Positions 13,001-24,494 are shown, numbered from the stretch's first letter. The stretch is DNA of 64,000 bases from Antedon bifida (GCA_963402885.1 OY727094.1:18044501-18108500); one strand, 5' to 3'. Notes: a model not told the origin generated them from the sequence alone. Translations and numbers: made by a program.

Positions 13001-16000
13001 GAATGTTGTAAGGTGTAAAGTTAGTGCATTGCAGTTAAATTTTATTTAATAATTGTAAATTATCGATTTTTATTTTTACATACGTTTTATATACGTAGAA
13101 TATAGATGCGCGCTCTTTTAAATATTATGAACCATGACGCAAAAATGAAAATCCGACCTTTTTAATTCATTTTGATATTATGACGTCTCAGCATCCAATA
13201 GGAAAAATGTTTACATGAATTCATATCTACAATTTAACAGCTTCCAGAAAACATTTTAATCATGTGTATTACTTTTCATTCTGAGAAGCTATAACAGATT
13301 AACATTTAAAGTAAAGATGAAAACAAGTGACTCACGTAATTGAAATTTGTTGACATGATGATGTCATCAAATTAAAAATGTTTTTAACTTTTTATGAATG
13401 AGAATTGAATGAGCAAGCAAATATTAACAAATTGAGGTAGATTAAGCGAGATGCGCTCTATTAAATAGACTGAGCTATGAAGAAAGAGACAAAATGCATA
13501 TATTTTTTTATTCGAGTGGCCATACGTGGTCACAACATCCAATTCAAAATAGGTATGACAATATTTTTGTACAATACACCTTTAACTTAAAAATATTCTC
13601 TATTAATTGTATTTTTTCTTTTTAAAATAAAACAAAATATAACATTTATCTTAATATTTTTAATGTCAACCTACCTTGTTGTTTTGGACATGGACAGATT
13701 TATCAGCACATTCCTTCATCAAAAACACCATGGTATTTCTGTGTGCATTGTAAGTAAGATCACTCCTGGCACATGAATGAAGAGCTGTGTTTCCCGTCTA
13801 ATAAGTTAATAAATATTAATGTGCATAAACCATACTGCATGTTTTAAATAAAAAAATAAATAAAAATGCAATTATACCATTAATAAGAACGAAACAAAGA
13901 ATTTAAATTAGCAATATAGCGTTAATGATTTTATGATTGATAAAGTAGGTGTTATAAAACAAATAAGTAGACTGCTCTACCTTTATCTCGGCTCTGCCTC
14001 GTTAAAAAATGGACACTCAATCTTTCAACTAATGAAATATTCTCACCATGCAACTAATATAACAATGATGGCAATAGGGCTAATAGGATCAGGTTATCGT
14101 CCAATAAAATGCATATTATGCATTTTAGAACCAAATAATGAAGTGTTAGATTTATTTTGAAAATGTTTATCTAAAGATATCTAGGTTTGCCGAAACCAAT
14201 GTAAAGCATTTTACAACTATATCTCTTGACATACATTGGCAAATTACTGTTTTAATCTACTATATTCTTGAACAAACATTTGTACAGAAATATCACCAAT
14301 GTGTACTTACGTTTGTTTGATGATTCACATTAGCTCCTGCTTTCACTAGAGCCTTGCAGATATCAAAATTACCATAAAGTGCAGCCCCAGTCAGAGGTGA
14401 ATGTCCCTTCTGAAAATATATGTCATAATACATTATACTACTATATTATACTACTACCAACAATGAACACGTTTGTACTACTGGATAAACTCCATTTCGT
14501 TGCAATTTCTATTAATTTAAATTATCGACCTAATTACTGCTACCCAATACTATAGCCTAAAAAAATATTTCATTGCATGAAACGTTATCCTTTTAACATA
14601 ACATTCAGTTTTCAATACTTGCCAACTACGATATTCATTCATTCATTTATTTTTATAATAGTATGTAGGCCACTGGCCCAAGTACAATAATAGATAATAA
14701 TACACATTTTTAAATTTACATAGTACTAACAGCAAAATAATTAATTCTCAAAAGGCACATCTTACCAGGGTATTAATTACTTTTTTCGTTTTGTTTTTCA
14801 TTAGTAAAATACACTTTTTATTTGTTGGTTGATTAAAATAACAAGGTTTTAAAAAATACTGTCTTATTTCTTAAAGTGATTTTCAACCTCAATGCATTTG
14901 CACAGATTTGAAAAAGTGAATTCTTAACTTTGTAGAATTTTGATAAGAATCTTGCTTTACTAGTGTTTAAGATATACAACCATAACGAATAGTAATTAAT
15001 ATGCAAGTTACATTTATCGAAAAACGTCCATTTCTGAAAGAACTGAAAGATTTGTGGCATTATTTCCGATTCCAAGGGCATATCTACAAAGTGTATACCT
15101 TTTCAACAATAATACCAATTAAATTATATGAAATCCGCATATTTCTGAGACATAGTAGTATTTTTATTACTTTCAAATCAAATATATGGTTCCATTCATT
15201 AGTTTTGTTTGATGCTAAATTTCATTGCAAATATAATAGATAACTAGAATTTAATTCGTCACTTTGACGAATTATAGGTGATCATTTTTATCATTTTACC
15301 GAAATAATTTTTTTGCACGTACGTTAACATACGATCAGAAAATGTTGATGTATGCCATCCTATTATACGCTTTAGTGCTGAGTTGTGCCTATTATATGCC
15401 ATATACAATATGTACAGTATATAATGTATCTATATACAGTGTAGCATTGGTGAAATTACGGGACACACATCATGTTCTAATTGTTTGGTATGATGGAATT
15501 ATCAAAATAAACTCGAAGATGACAATTTCGAAAGATAATGAATTGAGCAAATAAATATAAGAATTGGAAGAGAATTTGGCACGTAGAAGCGCTGTGCGCG
15601 CTCTTTGAATTTTGTATAACTTTGACGAAAAAGATGAAAAAACTACTTTTTAACTTCAACTGGCCATATGTTAACGTCACAACATCCGATAGGCTTAATT
15701 TTTATATGAATTCATATCTACATTTCATCAGCTTTCATAATAAATTATAATAATCAAGGTAACCTTCAATTCTGAAGAGCTGTAAGATATTTAAATTTAC
15801 GGCGAAGTTGAAATTACACGACCTACATTATTCAAGGTTTTACGCGTGATGACGTCATCAAAATGAAAATAGTGACATGTCATGAGAAAGCCAATTAATT
15901 GAGCAATCACATACTACAATTTGAGCGAAAATCGGGCACAAAATAACAGAGATGCGTTCTATTGAATGTGATAATTATATGACGAAAGAGAAAAAAACTT

Positions 16001-19000
16001 AATTTTAAATTCAAGTGGCCATTTGATGACGTCAAAACATTTTGTACGTCAAATGTGTACATGAATTCATATCTACAACTCAATGGCTTCCAGAATAAGT
16101 TAAAAAAGTCGGGGGTCATCTTGCATTCTGAAGAATTATTTTCATTTTAAAAAAGACCTATTTTTCACCATTTTCAGAACTTTTGTAAAATTAATGTGCG
16201 CATTTTGTCATTTTTAACGTGCTCGTATAGCGTTATTTTAAGTCGGAACTGACTCAAATTTGGTGAATGTACTAAGGATGGTGATTAGAATGAGATTTGT
16301 AAAAAAAAATCATATTTTTTACGCTTTTTAAGTATCGCGCGCGCAAAATTTTTTTTTGCGCAGTAATTTTTGGAAACACGCAAATGGCCTAATTCATGCT
16401 CTAAATTGATCAAAACCTAATTTTGCGCGTTTTAAATTTTTAGCGCGCGATTTCACATGCATGACCTTGAAACGCGCAACTTTTTATTTGCTAATATTTT
16501 TACCCTTGATCTGAAGTTTACGTGTAGTGAATTTCATTAATATGTGATAATGAATTTTGGAGATATGATTGATAATGTGATTTCGCAAAATGGCGTATAA
16601 ATGTCGTCACGGATGAGTGATCACGCTGGAAAGCTTATTAGGATTAAGTTATATTATTTGAAAGATATTCTGAAATTTTTGTAATCATTGACATTAAACT
16701 TTTTTAGATAATTGTTACACAAAATAGTGTACAGAAACAATAAAAAGAAAAACTAGACATGAAACTCGTCACTTTGACGAGTTAGTTATCCGCACCACGA
16801 CAAACGCCACGTGCACGTCATACGTTGGAATATTGCACACAGATAAAGATTATGGCATTATGACAAGAACTGAAGAATATGATATGCTGTTAGTGCTGAA
16901 TTTTGTGTCATATAGTATATACATGCAAACAGTATAAGCTGTATACATATTACATACAGTGTAGAATAGGTGAAATTACGGGACCCGCCATTTATTCCAA
17001 TTTTTAACATGGCGACGGTATCAAAATGAAACACTTAGATAGCAATTTCAGAAGGAAATTATCTCAGGAACAACATATTAACGTGTAGAAGAAATTTGAA
17101 TACGTAAAATATAGATGCGCACCCTTTTAAATGTGATGAACTATTACGCAAAATATGAAAATACGACTTTTTTTATTCAACTGGCCATATGATGACGTCA
17201 CAACATCCGATTGGCAAAATGTTTACATGAATTCGTATCTACAATCCAATAGCTTCCAGAAAACGTTTTAATCGTGATTATCACATTTTATTCTTACGAG
17301 CTATTACAGATTAAAATTTACTGTAAAGATGAAATTAATGACCCACGTAATTAAAATTTTTAGGCATGATGACGTCATAAAAATTAAAATATTTTTATCT
17401 CATGCTAAAGAAAGTTGATTGACCTACACAATATATAAATGTAGGAGAAAAAGGAATACAGATAAGCGCGATGCGCTCCATTGAATGTGATGAGCAATAA
17501 CGAAAGAGACAAAAATCCTATATTTTACATTCGTGTGGCCATACGATGACGTCACAATGTTTTTTTAGCCTTATTGATGCATGATCCGATATCTACAACT
17601 CATCAACTTCTAGATTTTGTAATAAAAATAAACGGTTAACGGTTTACTTTAGAAACTATGACTGTTTAAAAAAAGACATAATTTTGACGATTTTTTAAGC
17701 TTTTTCATAAAAAACGCGCACGAATTGTCTAATTCAACGTGTTCGTATGGCGTTATTTAAACTGGAAAAGGTCTAAATTGTTTTCAAAATCACTGGGAAA
17801 GGCTTGAAAAATATAATTCAAGAGAAAAAAATATGTTTTTAACGCTATGTGCGCACCGCGCGCATAAAAAATTGCGCGCACGTGGGAATTTTTGACATGC
17901 TCAAAATGACAAGAAACGCGTAAAAAGTTGATTAGAAATTAATTTTGCGCATTTTGAAATTTTAAATGCGCGTGCGCGCGTAACTTCTTGTCAAACATGC
18001 CATTTTTAATCCGTAGAAAGTTTGCCCCTGATATGACTTAAATTTTGTCAAAGTGTCAATACTAAATGACTTTTGGTTTTTAATCTATGATCAATCATTG
18101 AAATTCATAAAATTGCGCATAAGTCACGTTGCGCAACTATGACGTCATTCAAAAATAGGAGGTGCACAACTTCACGTAAATGCCCATATGTTGTCAAAGT
18201 TATGAAATGTTATGTTTACACATTTTAGAGGAACACGACTCACAAAAAGGAAGGAAGGAAAGAAGAATAATACAGAAAAAAAATATTGATCTCATACAAT
18301 TACAAGGAGTTATCCGCTTGGTATACCAAGCGGATAACTAAAAATAAAAAAAATAATAATAAAGATTTTATACAATAACAATAGGTGATCATTTTATTCT
18401 AAATGATCACCTAAATATAATAATGCATTTTTTTTTGCTAGACAACAGTTAGTATCTATTGCATTATTCCACTTTCCACTTGCGCTAAATACAACCACAA
18501 GTTACTTAAACGAATCAACAATTTCAATGGAGTTTCCTTTATGAAACCATTTTTCAATACTTTTATTTGTGTTTTTTCTACATTTAGGGGACCGTTATAC
18601 CCAGTCATCACAATATTTGCCCAAGATGTTAATCAGTCTCTGTAAACCTTTAACAGTGTCTCATATTAGTACAAGATCGTCTGCATATAATAAGTGATTA
18701 ATTTCACAGTCTCTAATCTGTATTTTTATTAGATTGTTTTGTGGAATTTAAATAAACACCTAAGTCTTGTAGAAAGATATTAAATAAAAGAGATGATAAT
18801 GGTGACCATTACCAATTTCATTATTTAAGAAATTCGATAATTTATTTTCAATTTTAACAAGACATTAGCTTTGAATAGAGTAAAAAATCAAACGTATCCC
18901 TCGAATAAACACCTCCCTCAAATGAACTCCGCCTCCCCACCTCCGCCCTACAAGGGCCCTACCAATATAATTACATTGGTGGCCAAACGTTGAGGAAGAT

Positions 19001-22000
19001 TCCCACTGACAAATATTAAATTGAAGAAAAGCTCAACTTAATAGACATTTAATATTTCGCTCATGATACAATCAATATCCGGGCTCTACCCTTTTTTTGT
19101 GCTTTAAATGCACTTATGACTTCATCTAATTTAATTTCTGTGTTCAATATTTGATTGACATAGGGCAAGTTGTCCACTACGTTTACACTTTTTGGAAGTG
19201 TTTGCGACCGATTGCTACCTTTGATACAATATAAATTACTAAAAAATATAGATGTTGATGCCATTCCATCAATGAGATTTCTTTCTTCTCAGAGGTTTAG
19301 CCAGATATTATAACTTAATCTTCTTTTTAAAAGCTAATTAGGCCTATCACGAAATAAAAGTCACTTGAAATTCTCATGCTTTAAAAAATGCTGCAAACAT
19401 AGGCCTAGTATCCAATTTACTAAGATCAGAAAGACGCTATTAGGTGACATTTCGGAGTCAAAAAAGATTAAGAAGTGGATTATGTTTGTTTACAACATCC
19501 AAGCTAAGTAAGCATCATGGTGACTATTTGGTGTAGGGCTAATTCGTAAACACACACCTGTAAACTATGAAATCAGGATGATTGAGAGCAATGGAGTATG
19601 AGAAAAGGAGTGTTTGGAGTTGCTGATTGGATGGGAAGTTGGCATGGGAAATTAAGGAGTTAAGTGGAATGTTGAAGGTTAGACAGGCAGTGGTGAAATA
19701 AAAAGCACAGAAAATGTTGTTTTTAAACCTAGTCATGTCCAATTAAATACTAATCTAAATTAGTGAAGTGCTTGATACAGCATTAGAACACAAACAAACA
19801 AATTTAAATCTTAAAATGATTTATTTAACAAATGTATTGAATTTATTACAACTTTAACATATCAGACAAAACGATTGATACTCTTCAATGCTCTAAATAA
19901 ATTAATGTCAAGTTAGATTGTCAAATTTAACATTAATTAAACAGACAAGGTTAAATATTTCATTATTGATGTACGTTATTACTGTACATTACCTGTATAC
20001 ATTAGCAATATTAATTTTAAAATCACATCAAAGTATATCTTACAACAAACCTAATTATAAGTTTTGTGTAACTTACATTGTTTAGAAGATTCACATCAGC
20101 TCCTGCTTTGATTAGAATGTCGCATACAGGTCTATGGCTATGGGCTGCAGCATAATGCAAAGGTGAACCTCCATTCTGAAAATATTATTCAGGTTATAAT
20201 TTGTCATATCAATGTAGAAACCAGTGGTGGTACTTTTTCGTTATCTTTCGTTATTCGATTCTCCTTTTTATATACAATGAACATAGTATAATACAGTGGT
20301 TAGTGATCTGGAGTTTGTGTGTTATTTCCAACCCGAACATTATTGTTAAGTCTTGATGTTGTCAAGGTCTATTTAGTACAGATAGGAAAAGCACAAAATA
20401 CCATTCAGGAATCTTACGTAGGCCTACAACGAGTACAGAGTAACGAAAAATTAAAATTCATCTATACTTTATTTACCAAACGACGTCTGTTTTTTGGTGA
20501 ACTTTTACATTTATTTATAAACTAAAATTCTAACCACACAAAAATACATCAGAATGGCTGTGTCCTTACGCACTCAAGTGTATTTTATACAAATAATTTA
20601 TGTTTACTAGAGGGTGAGCTCGCTTCGCTCGCTCCCCCTCTAGGAAGTGTAGACGATGGTTCTCGGAATGATAATGTTCTTCTTTTACGTTTTCTGTCGG
20701 TTACCATTATTGAAAATGCTTGACATTCGTAAAACTAAACTATTCTGTTTCACAGTGTCTTAGATAATTAATAACATTTTAAAGTATAGTCTTTATTATT
20801 TGGTAGGGCCCTTATAGGGCGGAGGTGGGGAGGCGGAGTTCATTTGACTCGAGGGAGGGGCTTATTCGAGGGATATATGTTAAATTTTTTAGTTTTAATA
20901 ATATGGTAACATTTATAATCAAATGAAATCCTCTATCTAATAGATATGAAAAGTGGTAAAAAAGAATAACAAATGCTTAGTAAATTGTAGATAACAGTTC
21001 GATGAATTCTACTACAAATAGTATAATTGTGTTATTATAATTGTGGATGGAATGGACGTTTATTAGATAGTTGGGTTGGCGGGGTTGGGGGGGGGGGGGG
21101 TGTTGTGATTATTATTTAAAGTGATGTTTTATTGTAGAGGCGTTTATTTAAATAAATATCATCCTAATAAGTATTAATACATTATTTAATTTAAACATCT
21201 TTTGAAACTAACTGCCGTGACAGAAAAGAAGACATTACGGCTTGCAACATGGGCAGACATCTCGGTCCTAACAGGACACAGATAGCCTACAGTTATTCCT
21301 GCCAGCTTACTTAATAAAACTCAGCTATCGGGATTTCACTCGATTAATGTCTTATCATCAAATCTCCCTATGTAATTTTATAATACTATTCCCCACAATA
21401 TATTCCGATTCTTTATGGCGTATATTTAATTTGATCTTTATTAATTTGCAGTATAATTTTTATTTTTTAACTACTGTACCTTTCACACGCGCGGTCCGTT
21501 CCTAAAATAAACAAAAAACTAAAATGGCTATGACTAATGGCCAACTTAAGCTCCAGTCCTACTATAGTATCTGTTTTTTTCTTCCGTCTTCCAAAGGGAC
21601 ACTGTATTGATTGATGGAAAGTGCCTGTTTCCAGTCACCTTTAGGGTCAAATCTATTATTTTAACTGCTCCCTTGTGTATAAAAGAGAGAAAATAGTTGA
21701 AACCAAGTTGCTGCAAGGTGAACTTATCATAAACCCGGAAATAACTTGACCGCCAAGAATTGAAATTGAGTAGAAAATCTACTGTTGAAATCATAAATGT
21801 TGTTAAAAAACTCTTTATAATATCTTGCTAAGATAGAAATATGGAAAAATAGCGTCGAACTGCACATTAATGTTATCAAATCTACGTTTCGCGGTACATC
21901 TGAGATAGATAAGGTAGGTATCCAAGGCGGAGATTTGTACCGAAGTTTTTGCATTGTGCTCGCCTATGTCAGAATTAACCATTATTTATATATAGATAAG

Positions 22001-24336
22001 TACGATGGAACAAATAATTTCATCATGGGAAAGTATAACAAATATTTATTTCTCACCGAATTTAATGTCCTAACACGAACATATAGCATTCATTATTTGT
22101 TTTATAAACCCCAACTATCATTAATTCTGACTTCTACAGTATCAATCTATACTGCCCTACTTTGAGAAAAGGGCTAATACATTTTTTTCGAAATTAAGAT
22201 TTTTGTCTTATTATTACTTAAATTGACCAGTTGTCCCAAAATATGTCTATAAACATGAAATTTATAATAATAATAATTATTATTGGGGCTTATCTACAAA
22301 CACCTATAGAAATAATTTGACAAAAGGCCTCAATTACAACAGATAACAGTATGATGAATATATAATGAGGCAGATTAATGCTCTTAGAAGAAAAGCCTTT
22401 TTTATATATGTAAATTGTTTACAAATTACCTGATCCAAATTACATTTATAATTTATTTTAACTAAAGTTACTAAATGTTTTGGTAAATTTTGATCAAAAA
22501 TCAAACAAAATAACTGCAAAAAGTGCCCTGTTTTCAAAGTGTTTCCCGCCATTTTTAAGTATGTCAGATATTTTTTAATAATGTACTTTTGAAATATAAT
22601 CATTTGAAAATAAATTACTACATGAACTTTTGTAATGAAAAACAAAAGCATGTTTTGGTCAATTACTCAAAAGCAGCTTTTTGTAGATAAGCCCTTTTCT
22701 CAAAGTACGGCAGTACAGCTCAATCTATAAATAGCACTTTTGAGTTACTCAAATTTGGATTAAATTTATCCAAATAATAATTATAATGTATGACTTACTT
22801 TATCTTGTAATGTAACATTTGCTCCAGCGTCGATCAAACTCTGACATATACTGACATTACCAAATCCCGCACCTAAAATCAATGCTGTGTCGCCATCCTA
22901 TTCAAATATTGAAATAAAAATGTTACAAATATTTCAAATTGTTCAATGTATTAAGTTCAGTAGGGTACTATGATTCCTTAAAAAAGTCATTCGGATCAGT
23001 TTGTGTTACTCTAAACAAAACTCGAGGCTTAGAGGAACGAGATCGTAACGGAGATTGATAGACAAATAGTAAACTAATATCAAACCATGGTATGCTGGTT
23101 TAATCAGTGTTCTTGATCAATCGACAAGAACATTAACATTCTAGGAGAAGAGAAGATACCAGGCAATATGTATTTTGTCTGTAGTTATTTTCTTTTTCAT
23201 GTTTAGTATTCCAGTGGACGTTTCAATTTTTGTCACGAAACTACACTCCAGTAATATATACGTTTGAAACGCCATGTGTGCCAACATATTTATTTTATAC
23301 AGTTTAGAACCAAATGATTTGTATTCTTCTCGTACTGTATATGTCATTTTATATACAGATAAGAGCCTTTGTTTTCATATTTTGAAAGGTAGAGTCCAAA
23401 TCGACCCCAATCGGCTCCTGATGAAAGATGTGTACCTCATTCTGACTGTCTTGCATGTTCAACTGAATCAAGTGTTGGCAGATGTCAAAGGCATCAAATT
23501 GAGCAATATTAGGAATCTATAAAATATGAACAGAAAAATAGATATAAATGCCCTCTAAATGTGTTCCTTGTCACAGCCTAGGGTTTATAATGTACTTATT
23601 ATTATTTATTATCATACTAACAATTAAAAACACCTACTTGAATACCATTGTAAGCACATATTTTAGAAAAATATTCCTTGAGACCCATTTTATTTCCTTG
23701 TGCTATTCAAAGAAAGAAGAACGGGTTTAGGTCTATAAAGTAAACTTGTATTCAAGTAGATTATAATACAAATAGGCCTACAATACAATGAATATAAAGC
23801 AGCTTAATTCTTTTAAATCTCAAAATCAGTTATCATAAACAATTAAAAAAGAAGTGGTTAAATGTCGATACAGCAAATATAGTTTGTTAGAAAAACATTT
23901 TTAAATGTTCCTTAACAGGAACCATATTAATGTAAATCAACGTAGAATTAGTTTTGTTTTTACTAGAAATGTAAAGACAAATGACTGAATGTTGTAAAAT
24001 TACTAATTTAGTTTCAGTATAATTGTGTAGCATTCTTGCATAATGAACCATTATTTATCTGACTTAACAAACATATTTCATATACCCAAATTGCTCTAAG
24101 AAGCATTGGCAGGCCCCAGTCGGAAGGGACTCAATTTTGTTGTGAAGCGTTGCCAGGCCCCAGTCAGAAGGGACTCAATTTTGTTGTGTAAGCGTTGGCA
24201 GGCCCCAGTCGGAAGGTACTCAATCTTGTTGTGTTATTCAAAACCTTGAATGAAAGCCATGATACTTTATAAGTATCTGCCCCGCGACATTATTTGTAAA
24301 TTACAATCTTACCCATAGCAGAACATGAGTAATCAT
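238..24336 (-). CDS. Ankyrin-Roc-COR-death (Roco family) protein, 27-exon gene
   Basis: Predicted intracellular Roco-family GTPase scaffold. Exons in transcript order (window coordinates): 24336-24313, 23516-23436, 22897-22799, 20175-20077, 14409-14311, 13797-13675, 12703-12601, 11962-11927, 11457-11292, 11202-11099, 10320-10190, 9661-9634, 9238-9189, 8958-8934, 8699-8551, 7558-7469, 7147-6968, 6515-6273, 5620-5429, 5000-4815, 4639-4325, 3570-3493, 3034-2833, 2336-2286, 1826-1566, 1013-849, 682-238. Every junction has GT/AG and the phases join without a stop, giving about 1,240 residues. Domains: ankyrin repeats (~1-200), Roc (~222-530, P-loop GQEGVGKT near 260, WDHGGQ near 427, THKGK near 513), COR (~530-870), death (~952-1038), C-terminal domain (~1095-1241). 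The order matches DAPK1 without its kinase. The function as a signalling or cell-death scaffold is inferred from the family. The first exon is the least certain. Confidence 0.85.
1566..1826 (-). CDS. Death-domain exon of the Roco gene
   Basis: This single 261-bp exon encodes a death domain: ELMMDLVQHIGYEWETLAVY, then GFTSENLYRFKHDN, MLDTWRKK, and LTEALRKVKRNDLADKIE. The WETLA core, the helix-5 TW and the terminal ALRKV.R.DLADKI are characteristic of DAPK, ankyrin and UNC5-type death domains, which mediate homotypic assembly in apoptotic and immune signalling. It is bounded by a TTAG-type acceptor at 1827-1828 and a GTAAGC donor at 1564-1565. If the donor were not used, the frame would read through to a stop at about 1534, so an alternative short C-terminus is possible. 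Confidence 0.85.
2833..5620 (-). CDS. COR-domain exons of the Roco gene
   Basis: Exon 5620-5429 has the hallmark COR winged-helix strand: LLNFLYDLGDIIYLPDN, then QVVLDPMSLVTLV. Exon 5000-4815 continues with LLKKLWKKERID and FVDLMIRLGFICER, again typical COR. Exon 4639-4325 (105 codons, FLVPMRLAFG at its start) and exons 3570-3493 and 3034-2833 form the C-terminal COR half; the last has a Cys/His-containing segment (RCIPCVCSEAFEKKH). In Roco proteins COR dimerises and couples to Roc. All these exons are phase 0 except the last, which ends in phase 1 and joins 2336-2286; the choice between two nearby donors at 2833 and 2828 is fixed by that reading frame. Confidence 0.8.
3131..3310. mobile_element. 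180-bp MITE in a Roco intron
   Basis: The ends are a 14-bp imperfect inverted repeat (GGCCAACTCAGACA at the left, and its complement with G-to-A at position 2 at the right). A further inverted copy of the terminal word sits at about 3203-3212, so the element may have a tandem or nested build. It is much richer in GC (CGACGAG-type words) than the surrounding intron. The GGCCAA start resembles the larger element at 43540-44161. No clear target duplication was seen. It is a non-autonomous DNA transposon; superfamily unknown. Confidence 0.65.
3941..4020 (+). mobile_element. Degenerate HINE-like 5' end fragment
   Basis: The sequence has the same order of parts as the element at 29875-30574: AAGGCC, a small hairpin (GCCAT...ATGGC), AGTCGCGTG, a short GACC-rich run, and CATAGTGA. 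The 3' hairpin is missing. It is a short relic in a Roco intron. Confidence 0.5.
6273..11457 (-). CDS. Roc GTPase exons of the Roco gene
   Basis: Exon 11457-11292 carries the phosphate-binding loop (LKVIGQEGVGKTCLINACIG). Exon 8699-8551 carries the switch II/G3 motif NIWDHGGQVIYQ. Exon 7558-7469 carries the strand AVYVVVFDLSKNL. Exon 7147-6968 carries VGTHKGK in the place of the base-recognition NKxD motif, as is usual in Roc domains. Exon 6515-6273 leads into COR. The P-loop and G3 are about 160 residues apart, far more than the ~45 typical of Ras-like folds. The extra length is encoded by several very short exons (28, 50 and 25 bp) and an acidic stretch (EVDEESVVEEDGAAAE) in 10320-10190. 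GTP binding and hydrolysis are expected from the family. Confidence 0.85.
13050..13600 (+). repeat. Partial copy of the HINE-like core
   Basis: This stretch is clearly related to 17090-17600: ATAGATGCGCNC, TTTACATGAATTCATATCTACA and GCTTCCAGAAAAC words occur in the same order and spacing. The second ~350-bp subunit begins near 13505 (GTGGCCATACG). No terminal hairpins are visible, so it is an internal fragment in the intron between exons 13675 and 12703. Confidence 0.65.
13675..24336 (-). CDS. Ankyrin-repeat exons of the Roco gene
   Basis: Exons 22897-22799, 20175-20077 and 14409-14311 are each exactly 99 bp, phase 0, and encode one 33-residue ankyrin repeat apiece (for example DGDTALILGAGFGNV, NGGSPLHYAAAHSH, KGHSPLTGAALYGN, each followed by an AGANV or AGADV turn). 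Exon 13797-13675 (41 codons, starting TGNTALHSCA) is a longer, diverged repeat. Exon 12703-12601 starts with the half-repeat GQSVVDL and runs into a charged helix. Upstream, 23516-23436 gives the second half of a repeat (DAFDICQHLIQLN). A short exon 24336-24313 (MITHVLLW, then GTAAGA donor) would supply its first half and the start codon. That exon is an inference from phase and repeat register. Ankyrin repeats normally bind proteins. Confidence 0.8.
15243..18417 (+). mobile_element. Helitron/HINE-like element I (interrupted by element II)
   Basis: The 5' end has a hairpin, AATTCGTCA-CTT-TGACGAATT (15253-15273), followed directly by TAGGTGATCATTT (15275 on). The 3' end is a hairpin whose stem repeats the same word: TAGGTGATCATTT at 18382-18394 pairs with 18401-18413 and ends in CTAA. 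Element II (16750-18345) sits inside it near its 3' end, so element I proper is 15243-16749 plus 18346-18417. The core holds two related ~350-bp subunits (near 15658 and 16012) with TGGCCAT...GACGTCA. A 3' hairpin plus CTRR fits Helitron-type ends; no Rep/helicase coding was seen. Confidence 0.6.
16750..18345 (+). mobile_element. Helitron/HINE-like element II, nested in element I
   Basis: The 5' end starts ACTAGACATG, then hairpin AACTCGTCA-CTT-TGACGAGTT (16763-16783), then AGTTATCCGC. The 3' end is a perfect 32-bp palindrome (18308-18339) that begins with the same AGTTATCCGC and is followed by CTAAAAATAAA. The core is homologous to element I in order (a GGTGAAATTACGGGAC word, ~350-bp subunits at 17181 and 17532 with TGATGACGTCA, then a block rich in GCGCGC). 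About 1.6 kb, non-coding. The internal similarity with a different terminal word is the notable point. Confidence 0.6.
18515..19265 (-). pseudogene. LINE reverse-transcriptase fragments
   Basis: On the minus strand, 19265-18970 encodes LDEVISAFKAQKKGRA and then, after a stop, SGNLPQRLA, typical of the fingers region of LINE reverse transcriptases. From about 18860 to 18520 the pieces PLSSLLFNIFLQDL and LLYADDLVLI follow in frame-shifted form. Stops and deletions make it dead. The two halves are separated by the ~80-bp GC-rich repeat at 18889-18967, which inserted into or recombined within the LINE. It lies in the intron between exons 20077 and 14409. Confidence 0.65.
18889..18967 (+). repeat. 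GC-rich dispersed repeat, copy 1
   Basis: An ~80-bp GC-rich block starting TATCCCTCGAATAA and ending GGGCCCTACC. It matches 20802-20885 in inverted orientation with only a few differences. The sequence inside is strongly asymmetric (C-rich on this strand). Identity unknown. Confidence 0.7.
20605..20642. repeat. GC-rich hairpin
   Basis: CTAGAGGG at the left pairs with CCCTCTAG at the right, with GAGC and GCTC continuing the stem around a TCGCTTCGCTC loop. It stands out from the AT-rich intron. It could be an end of a Helitron-like or other small element, but no partner end was found. Confidence 0.5.
20802..20885 (-). repeat. GC-rich dispersed repeat, copy 2 (inverted)
   Basis: Inverted partner of 18889-18967: GGTAGGGCCC, GGCGGAGGTGGGGAGG and TTATTCGAGGGATA in order. 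The two copies lie about 1.8 kb apart and bracket the ankyrin exon at 20077-20175. Confidence 0.7.
22142..22729. mobile_element. ~590-bp MITE flanked by a 10-bp direct repeat
   Basis: TCAATCTATA occurs at 22142-22151 and again at 22720-22729. Inside are inverted ends of about 30 bp: TACTGCCCTACTTTGAGAAA at the left, and the complement of TACTGCCGTACTTTGAGAAA at the right, followed by AAGGGCTTATCTAC-type sequence. An extra internal copy of GGGCTTATCTACAAA lies near 22286. No transposase coding. It lies between ankyrin exons 22897-22799 and 20175-20077. Confidence 0.6.
24100..24232 (+). repeat. Three-copy ~47-bp tandem repeat
   Basis: Units begin GCATTGGCAGGCCCCAGTC or GCGTTGGCAGGCCCCAGTC and end ACTCAATTTTGTTGTG. 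Three copies with a few substitutions each. It lies in the first intron of the Roco model. Confidence 0.8.
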
Positions 24337-24494
24337 GGAAAACTTTTCCAAAGTGAAGCTTGTTGTTTAGCTTGGTATATGTGATACGGATGGAATAATA
24401 CGAAAGTGAAAGAATAACATGTTGAAAAGAATCCTAGAATAATGAGTCATGCCAATTCATTATTCAGTTACCTATTATTAATTTACGGTAATAA

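Noticed and set aside
21083..21101. G-run as a possible G-quadruplex or regulatory site
   Set aside because: A single homopolymer run in intronic repeat DNA; no other support.
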